A DNA stretch of 64,000 nucleotides, from the NCBI RefSeq assembly GCF_001610875.1, contig NZ_CP011272.1, forward strand, positions 4,259,988 to 4,323,987. Reading direction: 5' to 3'. Each line of letters begins with the position of its first letter. Within the stretch, counting starts at the first letter, position 1. This stretch comes from Pirellula sp. SH-Sr6A. GTDB lineage: Bacteria > Planctomycetota > Planctomycetia > Pirellulales > Pirellulaceae. Below the pieces are notes generated by a model. That model saw only the letters and a list, made by a program, of their open reading frames with translations. It was not told where the DNA came from and did not search any database. A program made the translations under genes and the position numbers. Below are positions 9,175 through 18,117 of the stretch, one piece after another.

Positions 9175-10133
9175 TAGAAGCCTTGCGTGCGAACGGGGAT
9201 GGTGTAGAGAGAGTCCGATGCGGTGATGAAGAGGGTCTTGCGATCCTTTCCACCGAAGCAAACGTTGGCTGTCCATCGTTCAGGAACCACGATCACTTGA
9301 ATCTTTTTCCCTTCGCTATTGAAAACCGTGACGCCTTCTCCCCCCGTCAAATAGACGTTCCCATCTCGATCGATGGTCATCCCATCGGAGCCTTGTGAGC
9401 AAAAGAGTTTGCGGTCCACCAACGATCCATCCTTCGCAATCGTGTATTGGTAGGTTTTCTTATCCCCGATATCGGCGACATAGAGCAGTCGTTTGTTAGC
9501 ATCTCCTACGATCCCGTTGGGTTGGACCAACGCATCGTCGACACGTGTGATGTTGCTGCCATCGCGGTCGACTCGGTAGACGCAGCTGCTCGACTGCGGT
9601 TTTTCTTTGTGCTCCCACCAAGGGCGTTGGTAGTAGGGGTCGGTAAAGTAGATCGTTCCATTCCCATCGATCCACAAATCATTGGGTCCGTTGAGTTTTT
9701 TTCCTTCAAAATCCTTGAACAGAACTCGGTGCTTTCCGTCGGAGAGAATCTCCCACATCTCGTTCTTCTCGTCCGCACAGGCGATCAGTTTGTCGTCTGC
9801 GGTGAAGAACATGCCATTGCTGCGCCCTGCTGGCTTGAGAAACTCCGTCACCTTCCCCTCCAAATCCACTTTCATGATTCGGTCATTGGGCTGGTCGGTG
9901 AAGTAAACGTTCCCGTCTGCGTCTGCCGCCGGGCCTTCGGTAAACTTGAAGCCATCGGCGACTAACGTTACCTTGGCGTCCGAAGAGAGTGTGACTGAAT
10001 CCTGTCCCAGCAACCTCGCGGGGGAAAGATTCTGTCCGAACCAGACAACTCCGAGCAGCATAGGGCAAGCAAGCCAATTCATCGGCGACTTGCGGGCCGT
10101 AGGTTTTGTGAACAAGGTGCTCTTCTCCTTCAT
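9174..10133 (-). CDS. SMP-30/gluconolactonase-like secreted beta-propeller
   Basis: This 319-residue protein has a basic N-terminus and a hydrophobic signal (about residues 18-43, ending LLGQDS). The motifs FTEGPAADADGNVYFTDQ, NGMFFTADDKLIACAD, LNGPNDLWIDGNGTIYFTDP and VQPNGIV are characteristic of the SMP-30/gluconolaconase/LRE family. In this family Glu/Asn/Asp residues bind a divalent metal in a six-bladed propeller that hydrolyses sugar lactones. It is the first gene of the minus-strand unit, continuing by a one-base overlap into the FAD/Fe-S dehydrogenase and then the kelch protein, which suggests periplasmic sugar-acid metabolism (inference). An ATG at 10082 would give a more conventional signal peptide. 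Confidence 0.85.
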   Translation of the reverse strand: MKEKSTLFTKPTARKSPMNWLACPMLLGVVWFGQNLSPARLLGQDSVTLSSDAKVTLVADGFKFTEGPAADADGNVYFTDQPNDRIMKVDLEGKVTEFLKPAGRSNGMFFTADDKLIACADEKNEMWEILSDGKHRVLFKDFEGKKLNGPNDLWIDGNGTIYFTDPYYQRPWWEHKEKPQSSSCVYRVDRDGSNITRVDDALVQPNGIVGDANKRLLYVADIGDKKTYQYTIAKDGSLVDRKLFCSQGSDGMTIDRDGNVYLTGGEGVTVFNSEGKKIQVIVVPERWTANVCFGGKDRKTLFITASDSLYTIPVRTQGF

Positions 10134-10154
10134 TTTTCCGAGAACGTATTTCTT

Positions 10155-11426
10155 ATGAACCGTCGATTATACTTGCCAAGCCTTTTGTCCGTAGCCATCT
10201 CGAGCGCTCTTCTCGCGACACCTTCCGCGGCGGATTGGCCGGAGTTTCGGGGCCCATTGCAAAACGGAGTCCTCCCTGCCAACGATTTGCCGTTGGAATG
10301 GAGTGAAGAAAAGAACGTTCGGTGGGTCGCGCAGACCAATGGGCTCGGTTGGTCCTCACCTGTCATCTCCGGGAACCGAATCTATGTGACGACGGCGATC
10401 CAAGACGTTTCGTCGAAATCCCCCGATCCGCTTGCGGGAGCTCAAAAGCTCGTGCTCGAATGCTACAACGCCGAGAACGGAGCAAGACTCTTCAGCAAAA
10501 CGATCTTGGAGCAGCCCGAAGACGCCCCTTCGATTCATAAGAAGAACTCGCATGCCAGTCCCACTCCCGTTTTGGAAGGAGATCGACTCTATCTCCACTT
10601 TGGCCATCAAGGAACCGCGTGTACCGACCTAGATGGCAACATCGTTTGGACCAATCGCGATCACGTCTACCCTCCCACGCACGGAAATGGAGGCTCGCCC
10701 ATCGTGGTTCGAGATCTTCTGATTCTAACTTGCGATGGAGGAGATCAGCCTTACACGCTCGCCCTCGATAAGAAGACCGGCAAAGAAGTTTGGAAGACGC
10801 CTCGCGGGATCACTTGCGACAAGCCCTTTTCCTTTTGTACACCCCAGTGGATCGTTGTGAATGGAGCCGAACAAGTCGTTTCACCTGGGTCGAATATCGT
10901 GCAAAGTTTGGATCCAGCAACCGGAAAAGTTCTTTGGTATGTGACCTACGACGGTTTCTCGGTCATCCCCCGTCCGGTCTACCATCAAGGTCTCGTGTAC
11001 ATCAGCACAGGCTACATGACTCCGAAAATTCTCGCGATCGATCCTACCGGATCCGGCAATGTTACCCAAACCCATTTGCGTTGGTCCTATCGCGGTGGTG
11101 CGCCGAATACCCCCTCATTCGTGCCGTACGGAGATGAAATCTTGACGGTAAGCGACTCGGGTATCGCCGCTTCGGTCGACACCAAGTCAGGGAAAGAGAA
11201 CTGGAAGAAACGCATCGGGGGGAACTATTCCGCATCGCTCATGCTCTTAGGGGATAAACTCATCATGCAGAGCGAGACCGGGGAGGCGATCGTGTATCGA
11301 GTCGGCGAGGCATTGGAGGAATTGCACCGCAATCAACTCCCTGGCCGTATCTTCGCAACGTATGCAGTCCTCGGTAAGGACTGGATCATTCGCACGGAGA
11401 AGGGGTTGTATCGGATTGGCCAGTAA
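10155..11426 (+). CDS. Secreted PQQ-like beta-propeller protein
   Basis: The 423-residue product begins with a clean signal peptide (residues 1-26, ending TPSAA before DWPEFRGP). DWPEFRGPLQNG is the signature opening of planctomycete PQQ-like/WD40-like propellers. Several blades are visible as IVWTNRDH, GKEVWKTP, GKVLWYVTY and GKENWKK. Such proteins share the fold of PQQ dehydrogenases and BamB but lack evident cofactor or catalytic residues. The function is unknown, possibly periplasmic scaffolding or carbohydrate-related. The gene starts only 21 bases from the divergent SMP-30 gene, and its end overlaps or abuts the signal peptidase gene. Confidence 0.85.
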   Translation: MNRRLYLPSLLSVAISSALLATPSAADWPEFRGPLQNGVLPANDLPLEWSEEKNVRWVAQTNGLGWSSPVISGNRIYVTTAIQDVSSKSPDPLAGAQKLVLECYNAENGARLFSKTILEQPEDAPSIHKKNSHASPTPVLEGDRLYLHFGHQGTACTDLDGNIVWTNRDHVYPPTHGNGGSPIVVRDLLILTCDGGDQPYTLALDKKTGKEVWKTPRGITCDKPFSFCTPQWIVVNGAEQVVSPGSNIVQSLDPATGKVLWYVTYDGFSVIPRPVYHQGLVYISTGYMTPKILAIDPTGSGNVTQTHLRWSYRGGAPNTPSFVPYGDEILTVSDSGIAASVDTKSGKENWKKRIGGNYSASLMLLGDKLIMQSETGEAIVYRVGEALEELHRNQLPGRIFATYAVLGKDWIIRTEKGLYRIGQ

Positions 11427-12939
11427 CCTGACTCTCAGCGAACATCGCGGCAATGCGACCATCGGAAAAACAAGCCGATGGTTTCTGTGCAGCAGTATAG
11501 GTCTACTGCTCTTCCTCGCCGTATCGTTAGCGGTCGCAGGTCTGGTATTGATGCGACGTGGCAAGACGCCCCGGACCGCGCTGGTGGCAGGGAACTCGAT
11601 GGAACCTACGCTTCTGGGGCCCTCGATGAATTGGCGCTGCTCCGAGTGTCGCTGGAGTCATCGATTCGGGCGCGATTCGGTATGGAGCGATACTCCGTTT
11701 CGATGTCCTACGTGCGGTTCCCTTTCGAGCGACCCCATCTCCCTGAAGGAAGAGCCGAACGAGATTTCTACCTCGCTCGAAACATTCGGCCAGACGGATC
11801 GGATCACTTATTGGCCGCGCCGCCTCATGGCGGCCAAGCGATCGAGTCGACGTGAGTCAACGGACTTCGAAGGGCTGAAACGAGGCGACCTGGTGGTACT
11901 CCAATCACCCGATCAAACTTTGCGAGAAATCAAACGGGTGGTAGGGTTTCCTAACGAACGCGTAGAAATCCGGCAGGGAAACGTGTGGGTCGACGATCGA
12001 CCCTGGAAGAAGTCGATCACACAGCTCTTACAGCAGGCGGTTCTCCTGCATGCCAACGATCCAGCACCTTCGATCTCCGTGGCCTCGGAAGGACAAGATT
12101 CTATCGATACAGCTTCTTTACCCGTACGCCATCGATGGACCGACGGCTCCCATCTCTACTCCGGAAGGATTAGCCTGGGTAGCCAAAACTCCGATCTGTT
12201 CTTTCAAACATCGGACGGGGGCTGGATCGACAACCGCTATATCGGGAATCTTCACGACTCGCACGCATTGGTCGCGGTCGAGGATATCGGCGTGGCTATC
12301 AAGCTGGATCGATGGAGCGAAGAGTGGGGGATGCGCGTCACCCTTCGCTCCCCAAGCTTGGAGTGGATGTCGACCATCGACGTCTCAGGCAGCGACTGGT
12401 CGATTTCGAGTCTTGGAACGGAAGCCAACGCCATCGTCCCCTCGCAAGACTTCCGGGATAAGGCTGCGTGGCTTGTGTGGGCATGCGTCGATGGTGATGG
12501 AATTCTTTGTCTGAACCACCGGGAGTTACTCCGCGTTTCCCTCGGCGAGATTTCTTCCATCGGTAGCGAGCCATCTCCACAAACCGAGATTGGGCTAGGG
12601 CAAGTCGCTCCTGTGGAGTTGCACTGCCTATTTGGTGAAATGGATTTGGGTCAGATTTTAGTATTTCGAGACACGTACTACCGTGGAGCAGGAGATGGTC
12701 CGGTGCAGCGATTTGATTCTTCCGAAGGTTTGGTATTGCTCGGCGACAATGTGACCCTTTCCAACGACTCGCGACAACGATGGGAAACAGGGCTTGAGCT
12801 CACCGATATCGCTGGAGTCATGGAATGGGACCGCAGCGGTCTCGAAAATCTTCTTCGGCAGCGGGAGTTGCTCCCGCAGCGTGAGCAAACGGATACGGAC
12901 ACCGCTGATTCTCAGGGCATACCATCGCACGGGCCGTGA
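11416..12939 (+). CDS. lepB: Signal peptidase I (S26) with zinc ribbon and large inserted domain
   Basis: The protein is about 507 residues from a TTG at 11416, with AGGGG ten bases upstream; an ATG at 11362 is possible but overlaps the PQQ gene more deeply. One transmembrane helix (about 22-47) is followed by the catalytic serine in GNSMEPTLLGP (about Ser61). The catalytic lysine is in REIKRVVGFPNE (about Lys173), and the C-terminal box is GDNVTLSNDSR (about 443). Between Ser and Lys sits a CxxC...CxxC zinc ribbon (CSEC, CPTC). Between Lys and the GDN box lies an extra domain of roughly 230 residues, which explains a length about twice the family norm. It cleaves export signal peptides at the outer face of the inner membrane. 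Whether this is the main enzyme or a specialised paralogue is unknown. Confidence 0.82.
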   Translation: MASNLTLSEHRGNATIGKTSRWFLCSSIGLLLFLAVSLAVAGLVLMRRGKTPRTALVAGNSMEPTLLGPSMNWRCSECRWSHRFGRDSVWSDTPFRCPTCGSLSSDPISLKEEPNEISTSLETFGQTDRITYWPRRLMAAKRSSRRESTDFEGLKRGDLVVLQSPDQTLREIKRVVGFPNERVEIRQGNVWVDDRPWKKSITQLLQQAVLLHANDPAPSISVASEGQDSIDTASLPVRHRWTDGSHLYSGRISLGSQNSDLFFQTSDGGWIDNRYIGNLHDSHALVAVEDIGVAIKLDRWSEEWGMRVTLRSPSLEWMSTIDVSGSDWSISSLGTEANAIVPSQDFRDKAAWLVWACVDGDGILCLNHRELLRVSLGEISSIGSEPSPQTEIGLGQVAPVELHCLFGEMDLGQILVFRDTYYRGAGDGPVQRFDSSEGLVLLGDNVTLSNDSRQRWETGLELTDIAGVMEWDRSGLENLLRQRELLPQREQTDTDTADSQGIPSHGP

Positions 12940-12944
12940 AGAGA

Positions 12945-13427
12945 CTACTCTTCGTCCGTGTTGGCTTGGCCTTTGATGGTTCTTTGGGCAACATCCCAGG
13001 CGGCGTGAAGGTGTTCGACATATTGCTCTGGCGTGAGGATGCCGAGATCTTGATGATCTCCCGTCGGGGGGGTTATTTCTAAAAGCCAACCATCGCCGTA
13101 CTTGTCGACATTGATAAGAGACGGGTCGTCGAGCAAACGCTCATTGATCGAAACGATTTGGCCTGGGATGGGAGCGTACATGCCGCTCTCCGCTTTCTTG
13201 CTCTCGATATTCCCAAACTCTTGTCGGTTGGACAGCGCGCTGCCGGGGGTTACATCAAAATCGATGAAGTAGATATCTTGGAGCAGCCGAACGGCATAGG
13301 CCGAAAAACCGAATCGAAAGACGTTGGGCTGCACTTCAAGAGCCCACATGTGGTTCTTGATATAGTGTCGATCGCATGGCAACTCGGCGATGAACTCCCC
13401 CATCGCGAAAGTGAGTTGCTCGCTCAT
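12945..13427 (-). CDS. Glycine cleavage H-like lipoyl carrier protein
   Basis: This 160-residue protein aligns along its length with GcvH. YIKNHMWALE corresponds to the YTKDHEWV opening. FGNIESKKAESGMYAPIPG carries the lipoyl lysine, probably Lys78. LLDDPSLINVDKYGDGWLLEI matches the conserved C-terminal half. It has a longer N-terminus and an acidic tail compared with the usual ~128 residues. No gcvT or gcvP lies nearby. The gene instead overlaps the radical SAM gene by ATGA, so the two products are probably used together. A carrier role in a non-glycine-cleavage pathway is inference; a second housekeeping H protein elsewhere would support it. Confidence 0.8.
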   Translation of the reverse strand: MSEQLTFAMGEFIAELPCDRHYIKNHMWALEVQPNVFRFGFSAYAVRLLQDIYFIDFDVTPGSALSNRQEFGNIESKKAESGMYAPIPGQIVSINERLLDDPSLINVDKYGDGWLLEITPPTGDHQDLGILTPEQYVEHLHAAWDVAQRTIKGQANTDEE

Positions 13428-14749
13428 GTGTAGCGAACTCCGCGGAGGTGGGGTTCGAAAAACCGAGGGAGCAAGCCGTCAACGCAAAGGAGTCCGTCGA
13501 TGGTGAGTTCGATCCGCACTACTTTGCTATCGTCGTTGGACACGAGCGTCGCATAGCCCTCGTCGACCAATTCGTTCCATTGCGATTGGAATTTCTCGAC
13601 GATCGAAACACCATGTTTGCCTTCGAAGTATTCCACATCCAAGTAACCCTTTTTCAGGAGCAGGATCAGCTCGCGAATAAGGCTCTGTTCTGGGGTCGGT
13701 TGGTAAGCTCGGCCGAGAGGAAGTCGATTCTCGTCGAGCAAGATCGATAAGTATTGCGCGTACTCGGGGACGTTTTGGTAGTGGACTCCGGACAAGTGCC
13801 CGAAGCTGGCCAGACCGGTTGCAAGCAAATCTGCACCTGTCCAAAGGTTGTCCCGATACGAGAAGTTTACTTTGTTCGGGTCCTTGACGAGCGTGTAGGC
13901 GCTGCTGATGCTGTACCCGGCCGCTTGGAATTCCTCGAACGCGTAGCGAACCCAATCTCGTTTGGTTTGCCAAGTCGCGACGGGGGCCTCCTGTTTCGAC
14001 TCGAGCAACCCTTTGGAGATGACCGTGTTGAAGGGGAGTTCCATTTGGTAAATGGTGAGGCTCTCCGGGGAGAGTTCCAGTGCCAGTCGAATGTTCTCTT
14101 TCCAGTTATCCCACGTTTCTCCCACCATACCGGAGATCAAGTCGATGTTGACGTTTGGGAAGCCGGCGGTGCGGATCCACTCCCACGCACGATAGATTTC
14201 TTTGGTCAGGTGGGCGCGACCGTTCTCCTCGAGAATCGCATCGGAAAAATTCTCTACACCGAGACTGAGACGGGTGACTCCCAGCTCGCGGAGCGTCTGC
14301 ACTTTCGACTCGCTCAACGTGCCAGGCTCGCACTCGAAGGTAACCTCTTCCGCTTTTTCCCAAGTAAGACTTCGGTGCAACCGTTCGAACAACGATCGCA
14401 GTTGCTTGACGCTCAAGAAGCTCGGTGTTCCGCCTCCAAAGTAGACGAAGCGGATGGGCCGTCCCCCCATGGCAGGCTGACTGGAGACCAGCTCGATTTC
14501 TCTCGATAGAGCCGAAACATAACGTTCGATCTCTTCGGCGTTGACGTTGGTCAAAACCTTGAAGTAACAGAATTTGCAACGTTTACGGCAAAAGGGTATG
14601 TGCAGATACAGCCCCAGTGGAACGTCGCGCGGAGGCTGCTTCATCGCCTCCTCAATCAATGGGAGCGATGTGGAGTTCCATTGGGAGTAGGGTGGATAAT
14701 TGGAAATAAAGTAACTTCCAATCTCGGTTTTGGTTGCTTCAGTCGTCAT
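13424..14749 (-). CDS. Radical SAM enzyme, HemN/HemW (coproporphyrinogen III oxidase) family
   Basis: The product has 441 residues. PLGLYLHIPFC followed by RKRCKFCYFKV holds the CxxxCxxC cluster ligands for the 4Fe-4S centre. FVYFGGGTPSFLS is the conserved GGGTP SAM-binding strand, and GVENFSDAILEENGR, TIYQMELPFNT and a HemN-like C-terminal domain with LTIDGLLCVDGLLPRFFEP follow. True coproporphyrinogen dehydrogenase (HemN) and the heme chaperone HemW share this fold. The CYFK in place of HemW-type CxYC, and coupling to a GcvH-like carrier, suggest a third role. It precedes and overlaps the H-like gene by 4 bases. The family call is firm and the substrate is unknown. Confidence 0.83.
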   Translation of the reverse strand: MTTEATKTEIGSYFISNYPPYSQWNSTSLPLIEEAMKQPPRDVPLGLYLHIPFCRKRCKFCYFKVLTNVNAEEIERYVSALSREIELVSSQPAMGGRPIRFVYFGGGTPSFLSVKQLRSLFERLHRSLTWEKAEEVTFECEPGTLSESKVQTLRELGVTRLSLGVENFSDAILEENGRAHLTKEIYRAWEWIRTAGFPNVNIDLISGMVGETWDNWKENIRLALELSPESLTIYQMELPFNTVISKGLLESKQEAPVATWQTKRDWVRYAFEEFQAAGYSISSAYTLVKDPNKVNFSYRDNLWTGADLLATGLASFGHLSGVHYQNVPEYAQYLSILLDENRLPLGRAYQPTPEQSLIRELILLLKKGYLDVEYFEGKHGVSIVEKFQSQWNELVDEGYATLVSNDDSKVVRIELTIDGLLCVDGLLPRFFEPHLRGVRYT

Positions 14750-14834
14750 CGCGAGTACAAAGTGTTTTTGTGTTCTGGACTCAGAGTCCCACTAGTTTAC
14801 CCGACATTGTTCCCTTCGTCTCGATAGAACTCCT

Positions 14835-16109
14835 TTGAATTCGCTTATGCATCACCATTGGGACGCCATCATCGTCGGAGGAGGAGCTGCTGGTTTGTGG
14901 GCAGCAGGGACCGCTGCGGCACGCGGTAAAAAAATCTTGGTGCTGGAGAAAAACACCAAAGCGGGTGTGAAGATTCTCATGTCGGGTGGGACACGTTGCA
15001 ACATCACCCACCATTGCGATCAACGGAAGATTGCCGACGCATTCGGCAAGCAAGGAAAGATCCTCTTGTCCGTCCTGCAGCGACTTTCTCCCCAGGATGT
15101 CGTTCGAGAAATCGAGGCGTTGGGTGTGGCCACCAAAGTCGAGGAGACCGGAAAAGTCTTCCCGGCGAGCGATCGCGCTCTCGATGTTCGCGACGCGATC
15201 GTCAGGCGGCTTGCACAGGCCGGCGCCGCCTTATGGACCGGCGTACCCGTCCAAAATGTCGTACCGAATCCCTCGGGCGGTTTTACGGTCTTCGCATCAC
15301 GGGACGGTGAAGATTTGCAGCTGAGCTGCGACTCCCTTCTCATTACGACCGGAGGGCTCAGTTTCAGTGGCTGTGGAACGACCGGGGACGGATACCCTTG
15401 GGCCGCCCAGTTCGGGCATACGATTACACCCCTGCGCCCCGCCCTTACCCCTCTCCTTTCAAATACGTCTTGGGCCCAGGAGCTGAGCGGTTTGACGCTC
15501 GACGATATTTCCATCACGGCGAAAGTGCTTCAATCCGACGGTAAGACGATCCCAATGGAACGGTCCGTTTCTCGCGGCGGATTCCTTTGGACTCACTTTG
15601 GGTGCAGCGGTCCGACCGCTATGAACGTATCACGTTGCTTTTCCGATGCAAAGGAGGATTGGAAATTGTCGCTCCACATCGACTTGCTCCCCGACCTAAA
15701 CCGGGAAGCGTGCGAGCGATGGCTTTTAGACGCGATGCAAAACTCGAATCGATCGATTACCAATTTGTTGAGCACACATATTCCGAAACGTCTGGCCGCT
15801 TGCTTGATGAAACAAATCGGTGCGCCGGAAGAAGTTCATGCGGCGGAGTTTTCTAAGAAGCATCGGAACCAATTGCTGGAACGGATCAAAGCGTTGTCCT
15901 TGCCTATCCACGGAACGCGTGGGTATCCGAAAGCAGAGGTGACGGCAGGCGGCCTGGCTCTCGGCGAGGTAAACTTTCAGGACATGCAGAGTCGCAAACA
16001 ACCAGGGCTCTACTTCGCTGGAGAGATTTTGGACCTAGATGGTCCAATCGGTGGATTCAATTTTCAAGCGGCCTGGAGCACCGGTCATGCAGCGGGGTTG
16101 CATCTCTAG
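14835..16109 (+). CDS. FAD-dependent oxidoreductase, BaiN/YhiN (HI0933) family
   Basis: This 424-residue flavoprotein has the Rossmann motif DAIIVGGGAAGLWAAG at the N-terminus. The family-specific VKILMSGGTRCNITH follows, then TGGLSFSGCGTTGDGYPWA, GGFLWTHFGCSGPTAM, and the closing flavin-binding GEILDLDGPIGGFNFQAAW. Length and motif order match the HI0933-like/BaiN family of putative NAD(P)/FAD oxidoreductases. Its in vivo reaction is mostly unestablished, though some gut members reduce bile-acid intermediates. It starts 85 bases from the divergent radical SAM gene. Start at 14835 or the ATG at 14847 cannot be separated. Confidence 0.88.
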   Translation: MNSLMHHHWDAIIVGGGAAGLWAAGTAAARGKKILVLEKNTKAGVKILMSGGTRCNITHHCDQRKIADAFGKQGKILLSVLQRLSPQDVVREIEALGVATKVEETGKVFPASDRALDVRDAIVRRLAQAGAALWTGVPVQNVVPNPSGGFTVFASRDGEDLQLSCDSLLITTGGLSFSGCGTTGDGYPWAAQFGHTITPLRPALTPLLSNTSWAQELSGLTLDDISITAKVLQSDGKTIPMERSVSRGGFLWTHFGCSGPTAMNVSRCFSDAKEDWKLSLHIDLLPDLNREACERWLLDAMQNSNRSITNLLSTHIPKRLAACLMKQIGAPEEVHAAEFSKKHRNQLLERIKALSLPIHGTRGYPKAEVTAGGLALGEVNFQDMQSRKQPGLYFAGEILDLDGPIGGFNFQAAWSTGHAAGLHL

Positions 16110-16191
16110 GCACTGGCCTCGCGACCTCTCGCTAACCTTGTCAACCAATTTTGCGTGATCATTACCTTTTCTTGCTACGGAGGAGTGCGAC

Positions 16192-17601
16192 ATGCGTTTG
16201 GGATATTCGTGCGTGCGATGGGTCATCGTCGGACTCTCCCTGTTGATAATCACCCCACCTTCGCACTCATTCGGGCAAGACAAGCGGTTGGACGGGTATC
16301 GAGGTTTATGGTTCACCCTTGGCCAGTTCTCCAAGCATGGTGACAAGTATTCCGGTGGACTAGGAACTTACACCTCGAGCCACAATCCTCTCGCAGTCTA
16401 TTCGCCGAAAGTGGATCGGACTTTCTTCACCTACGGTGGTACGCCGCAAGCCGATCAACGGCATTTGCTGATCATGGTCTCCTACTTCGATCACAAAACA
16501 GGTCAAGTTCCCAGACCAGTTGTCGTGCATGACAAGCAAGGAGTGGACGATCCGCACGACAACGCGAGTTTGCAGCTTGACGAGCGTGGCTATGTGTGGG
16601 TCTTTATCAGCGGACGCGGTCGTAAACGACCTGGCTTCCTCTATCGCAGCGAAGAACCTTGGTCAATCGATCGATTTCAACTGGTCCGCGAAACGGAGAT
16701 GACTTACCCGCAACCGTGGTATTCGAAACGGAATGGTTGGGTTCATTTGTTTACCAAGTACACGAAAGGGCGAGAACTCTATTGGGAATCAAGTCGCGAC
16801 GGATTGCATTGGTCGGAATCAAAGAAGTTAGCGGGGATGGGTGGTCACTACCAAGTGAGCGAGTATTTTCTCGGTCCTACAGGTGATGAGAGGATTGGAA
16901 CCTTTTTCAATTACCACCCAGGTGGAAACGTCGATGAGCGGACCAACCTGTATTACATGGAAACCAGGGACGGTGGTGAAACTTGGGTCACCGTCGATGG
17001 TCGATCGCTCGATCTTCCTCTGACCGAAGTAGTCAACCCTGCATTGGTGATCGACTATGCGAAGGAGGGACTGAATCAGTACGCTTGCGATCTCCATTTT
17101 GATTTTGCTGGGAACCCTGTCCTGCTCTATGTGACCAGCAAGGGGCATGAACCGGGGCCAGAAAACAGCCCGCGCGAGTTTCGATTAACCCGCTGGACAG
17201 GCTCCGAGTGGAAAACGCAAATGATCGCCACGACCGATCACAATTACGATATGGGGAGTATTTATGTGGAGGGAAACCACTGGCGCATCCTGATCCCAAG
17301 TCGACCTGGCCCGCAGGCTTGGGGAGGGGGTGGTGAAATCGTGTGGATGGAAAGTCGCGATGGCGGCGTGACGTGGAGCGATGCACGCGAAGTGACGCGA
17401 GGAAGCAAGCTCAATCACAACTACGTCCGCAGACCCAGATTTGCGAAGGACCCGTTTTATGCATTTTGGGCAGATGGCAATCCAGATTCGTTTAGCCCAT
17501 CGCGCTTGTACTTCACCGATTCGCATGGGGACAAGGTTTGGCGATTGCCGGAGAAAATCGATGGCGACTTCGGCACTCCCGAGCTTGTTCCTCGCAAGTA
17601 A
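16192..17601 (+). CDS. Secreted BNR-repeat (sialidase-like) protein
   Basis: The 469-residue product has a signal peptide of about 28 residues (hydrophobic core VRWVIVGLSLLIIT, cleavage near SFGQ). The body is a five- or six-bladed propeller with Asp-box-like repeats: SSRDGLHWSES, METRDGGETWVTV and MESRDGGVTWSDA. These fit the BNR-4/sialidase-like superfamily. KRLDGYRGLWFTLGQFS and YPQPWYSKRNGW are shared with planctomycete BNR-4 proteins. I did not identify a full sialidase active site (arginine triad with Tyr/Glu), so enzymatic activity is not claimed. A typical GGAG-like site (ACGGAGGAGTGCGAC) lies before the ATG. Confidence 0.78.
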   Translation: MRLGYSCVRWVIVGLSLLIITPPSHSFGQDKRLDGYRGLWFTLGQFSKHGDKYSGGLGTYTSSHNPLAVYSPKVDRTFFTYGGTPQADQRHLLIMVSYFDHKTGQVPRPVVVHDKQGVDDPHDNASLQLDERGYVWVFISGRGRKRPGFLYRSEEPWSIDRFQLVRETEMTYPQPWYSKRNGWVHLFTKYTKGRELYWESSRDGLHWSESKKLAGMGGHYQVSEYFLGPTGDERIGTFFNYHPGGNVDERTNLYYMETRDGGETWVTVDGRSLDLPLTEVVNPALVIDYAKEGLNQYACDLHFDFAGNPVLLYVTSKGHEPGPENSPREFRLTRWTGSEWKTQMIATTDHNYDMGSIYVEGNHWRILIPSRPGPQAWGGGGEIVWMESRDGGVTWSDAREVTRGSKLNHNYVRRPRFAKDPFYAFWADGNPDSFSPSRLYFTDSHGDKVWRLPEKIDGDFGTPELVPRK

Positions 17602-18117
17602 TTGGCCCATTCCGGCTAGAGACACCTGTAACGCATGCTTGTTATTGCAATCTCCAAGTTGCCAACCTCACCTCGCGATAGAGATGCGTTTTAACGCCGC
17701 CTTCTTCATCAATCGCTGTCGCAGTTCACTGTACCTCTTGAAGTGCCAAAGAGCATTCGGAAAACATTCAATGGTTCGAGTCTTGTTGTTCCCGTTAGGC
17801 TTTGGAAACCCATACTGAAACAGTCTGGTTTTTTCGGTGAACGGACTCTTGGTCAGTTGTTTTGGTTTTCAGGAGCGTCCATGCTCGCTCCCTGCATGGT
17901 GGATCGCAGCGTTGGTGTTTGAATCGCCCGCAACGATAACATTCTGGCTCGGAGAGATGCTATGATCCGAACTCTTTAATTGCCCGTTCTCCCGTATACC
18001 GTTCTCCCGTATGTCGTAGCTTGGGTGCATCGAGTGATTTCGTTAACCGTCCAAGATCCAATGACTACCCCCGGAATGGGAAACAATAGACCCCCCAGTT
18101 CGAAAGATGAGATCAAA
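17602..18117. other. Intergenic region with a short direct duplication
   Basis: There is no credible gene between the BNR protein and the lipoprotein. The only structure seen is a tandem duplication of CCGTTCTCCCGTAT (17984-17997 and 17999-18012, period 15). Open frames that pass through have no start context or domains. Confidence 0.5.
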
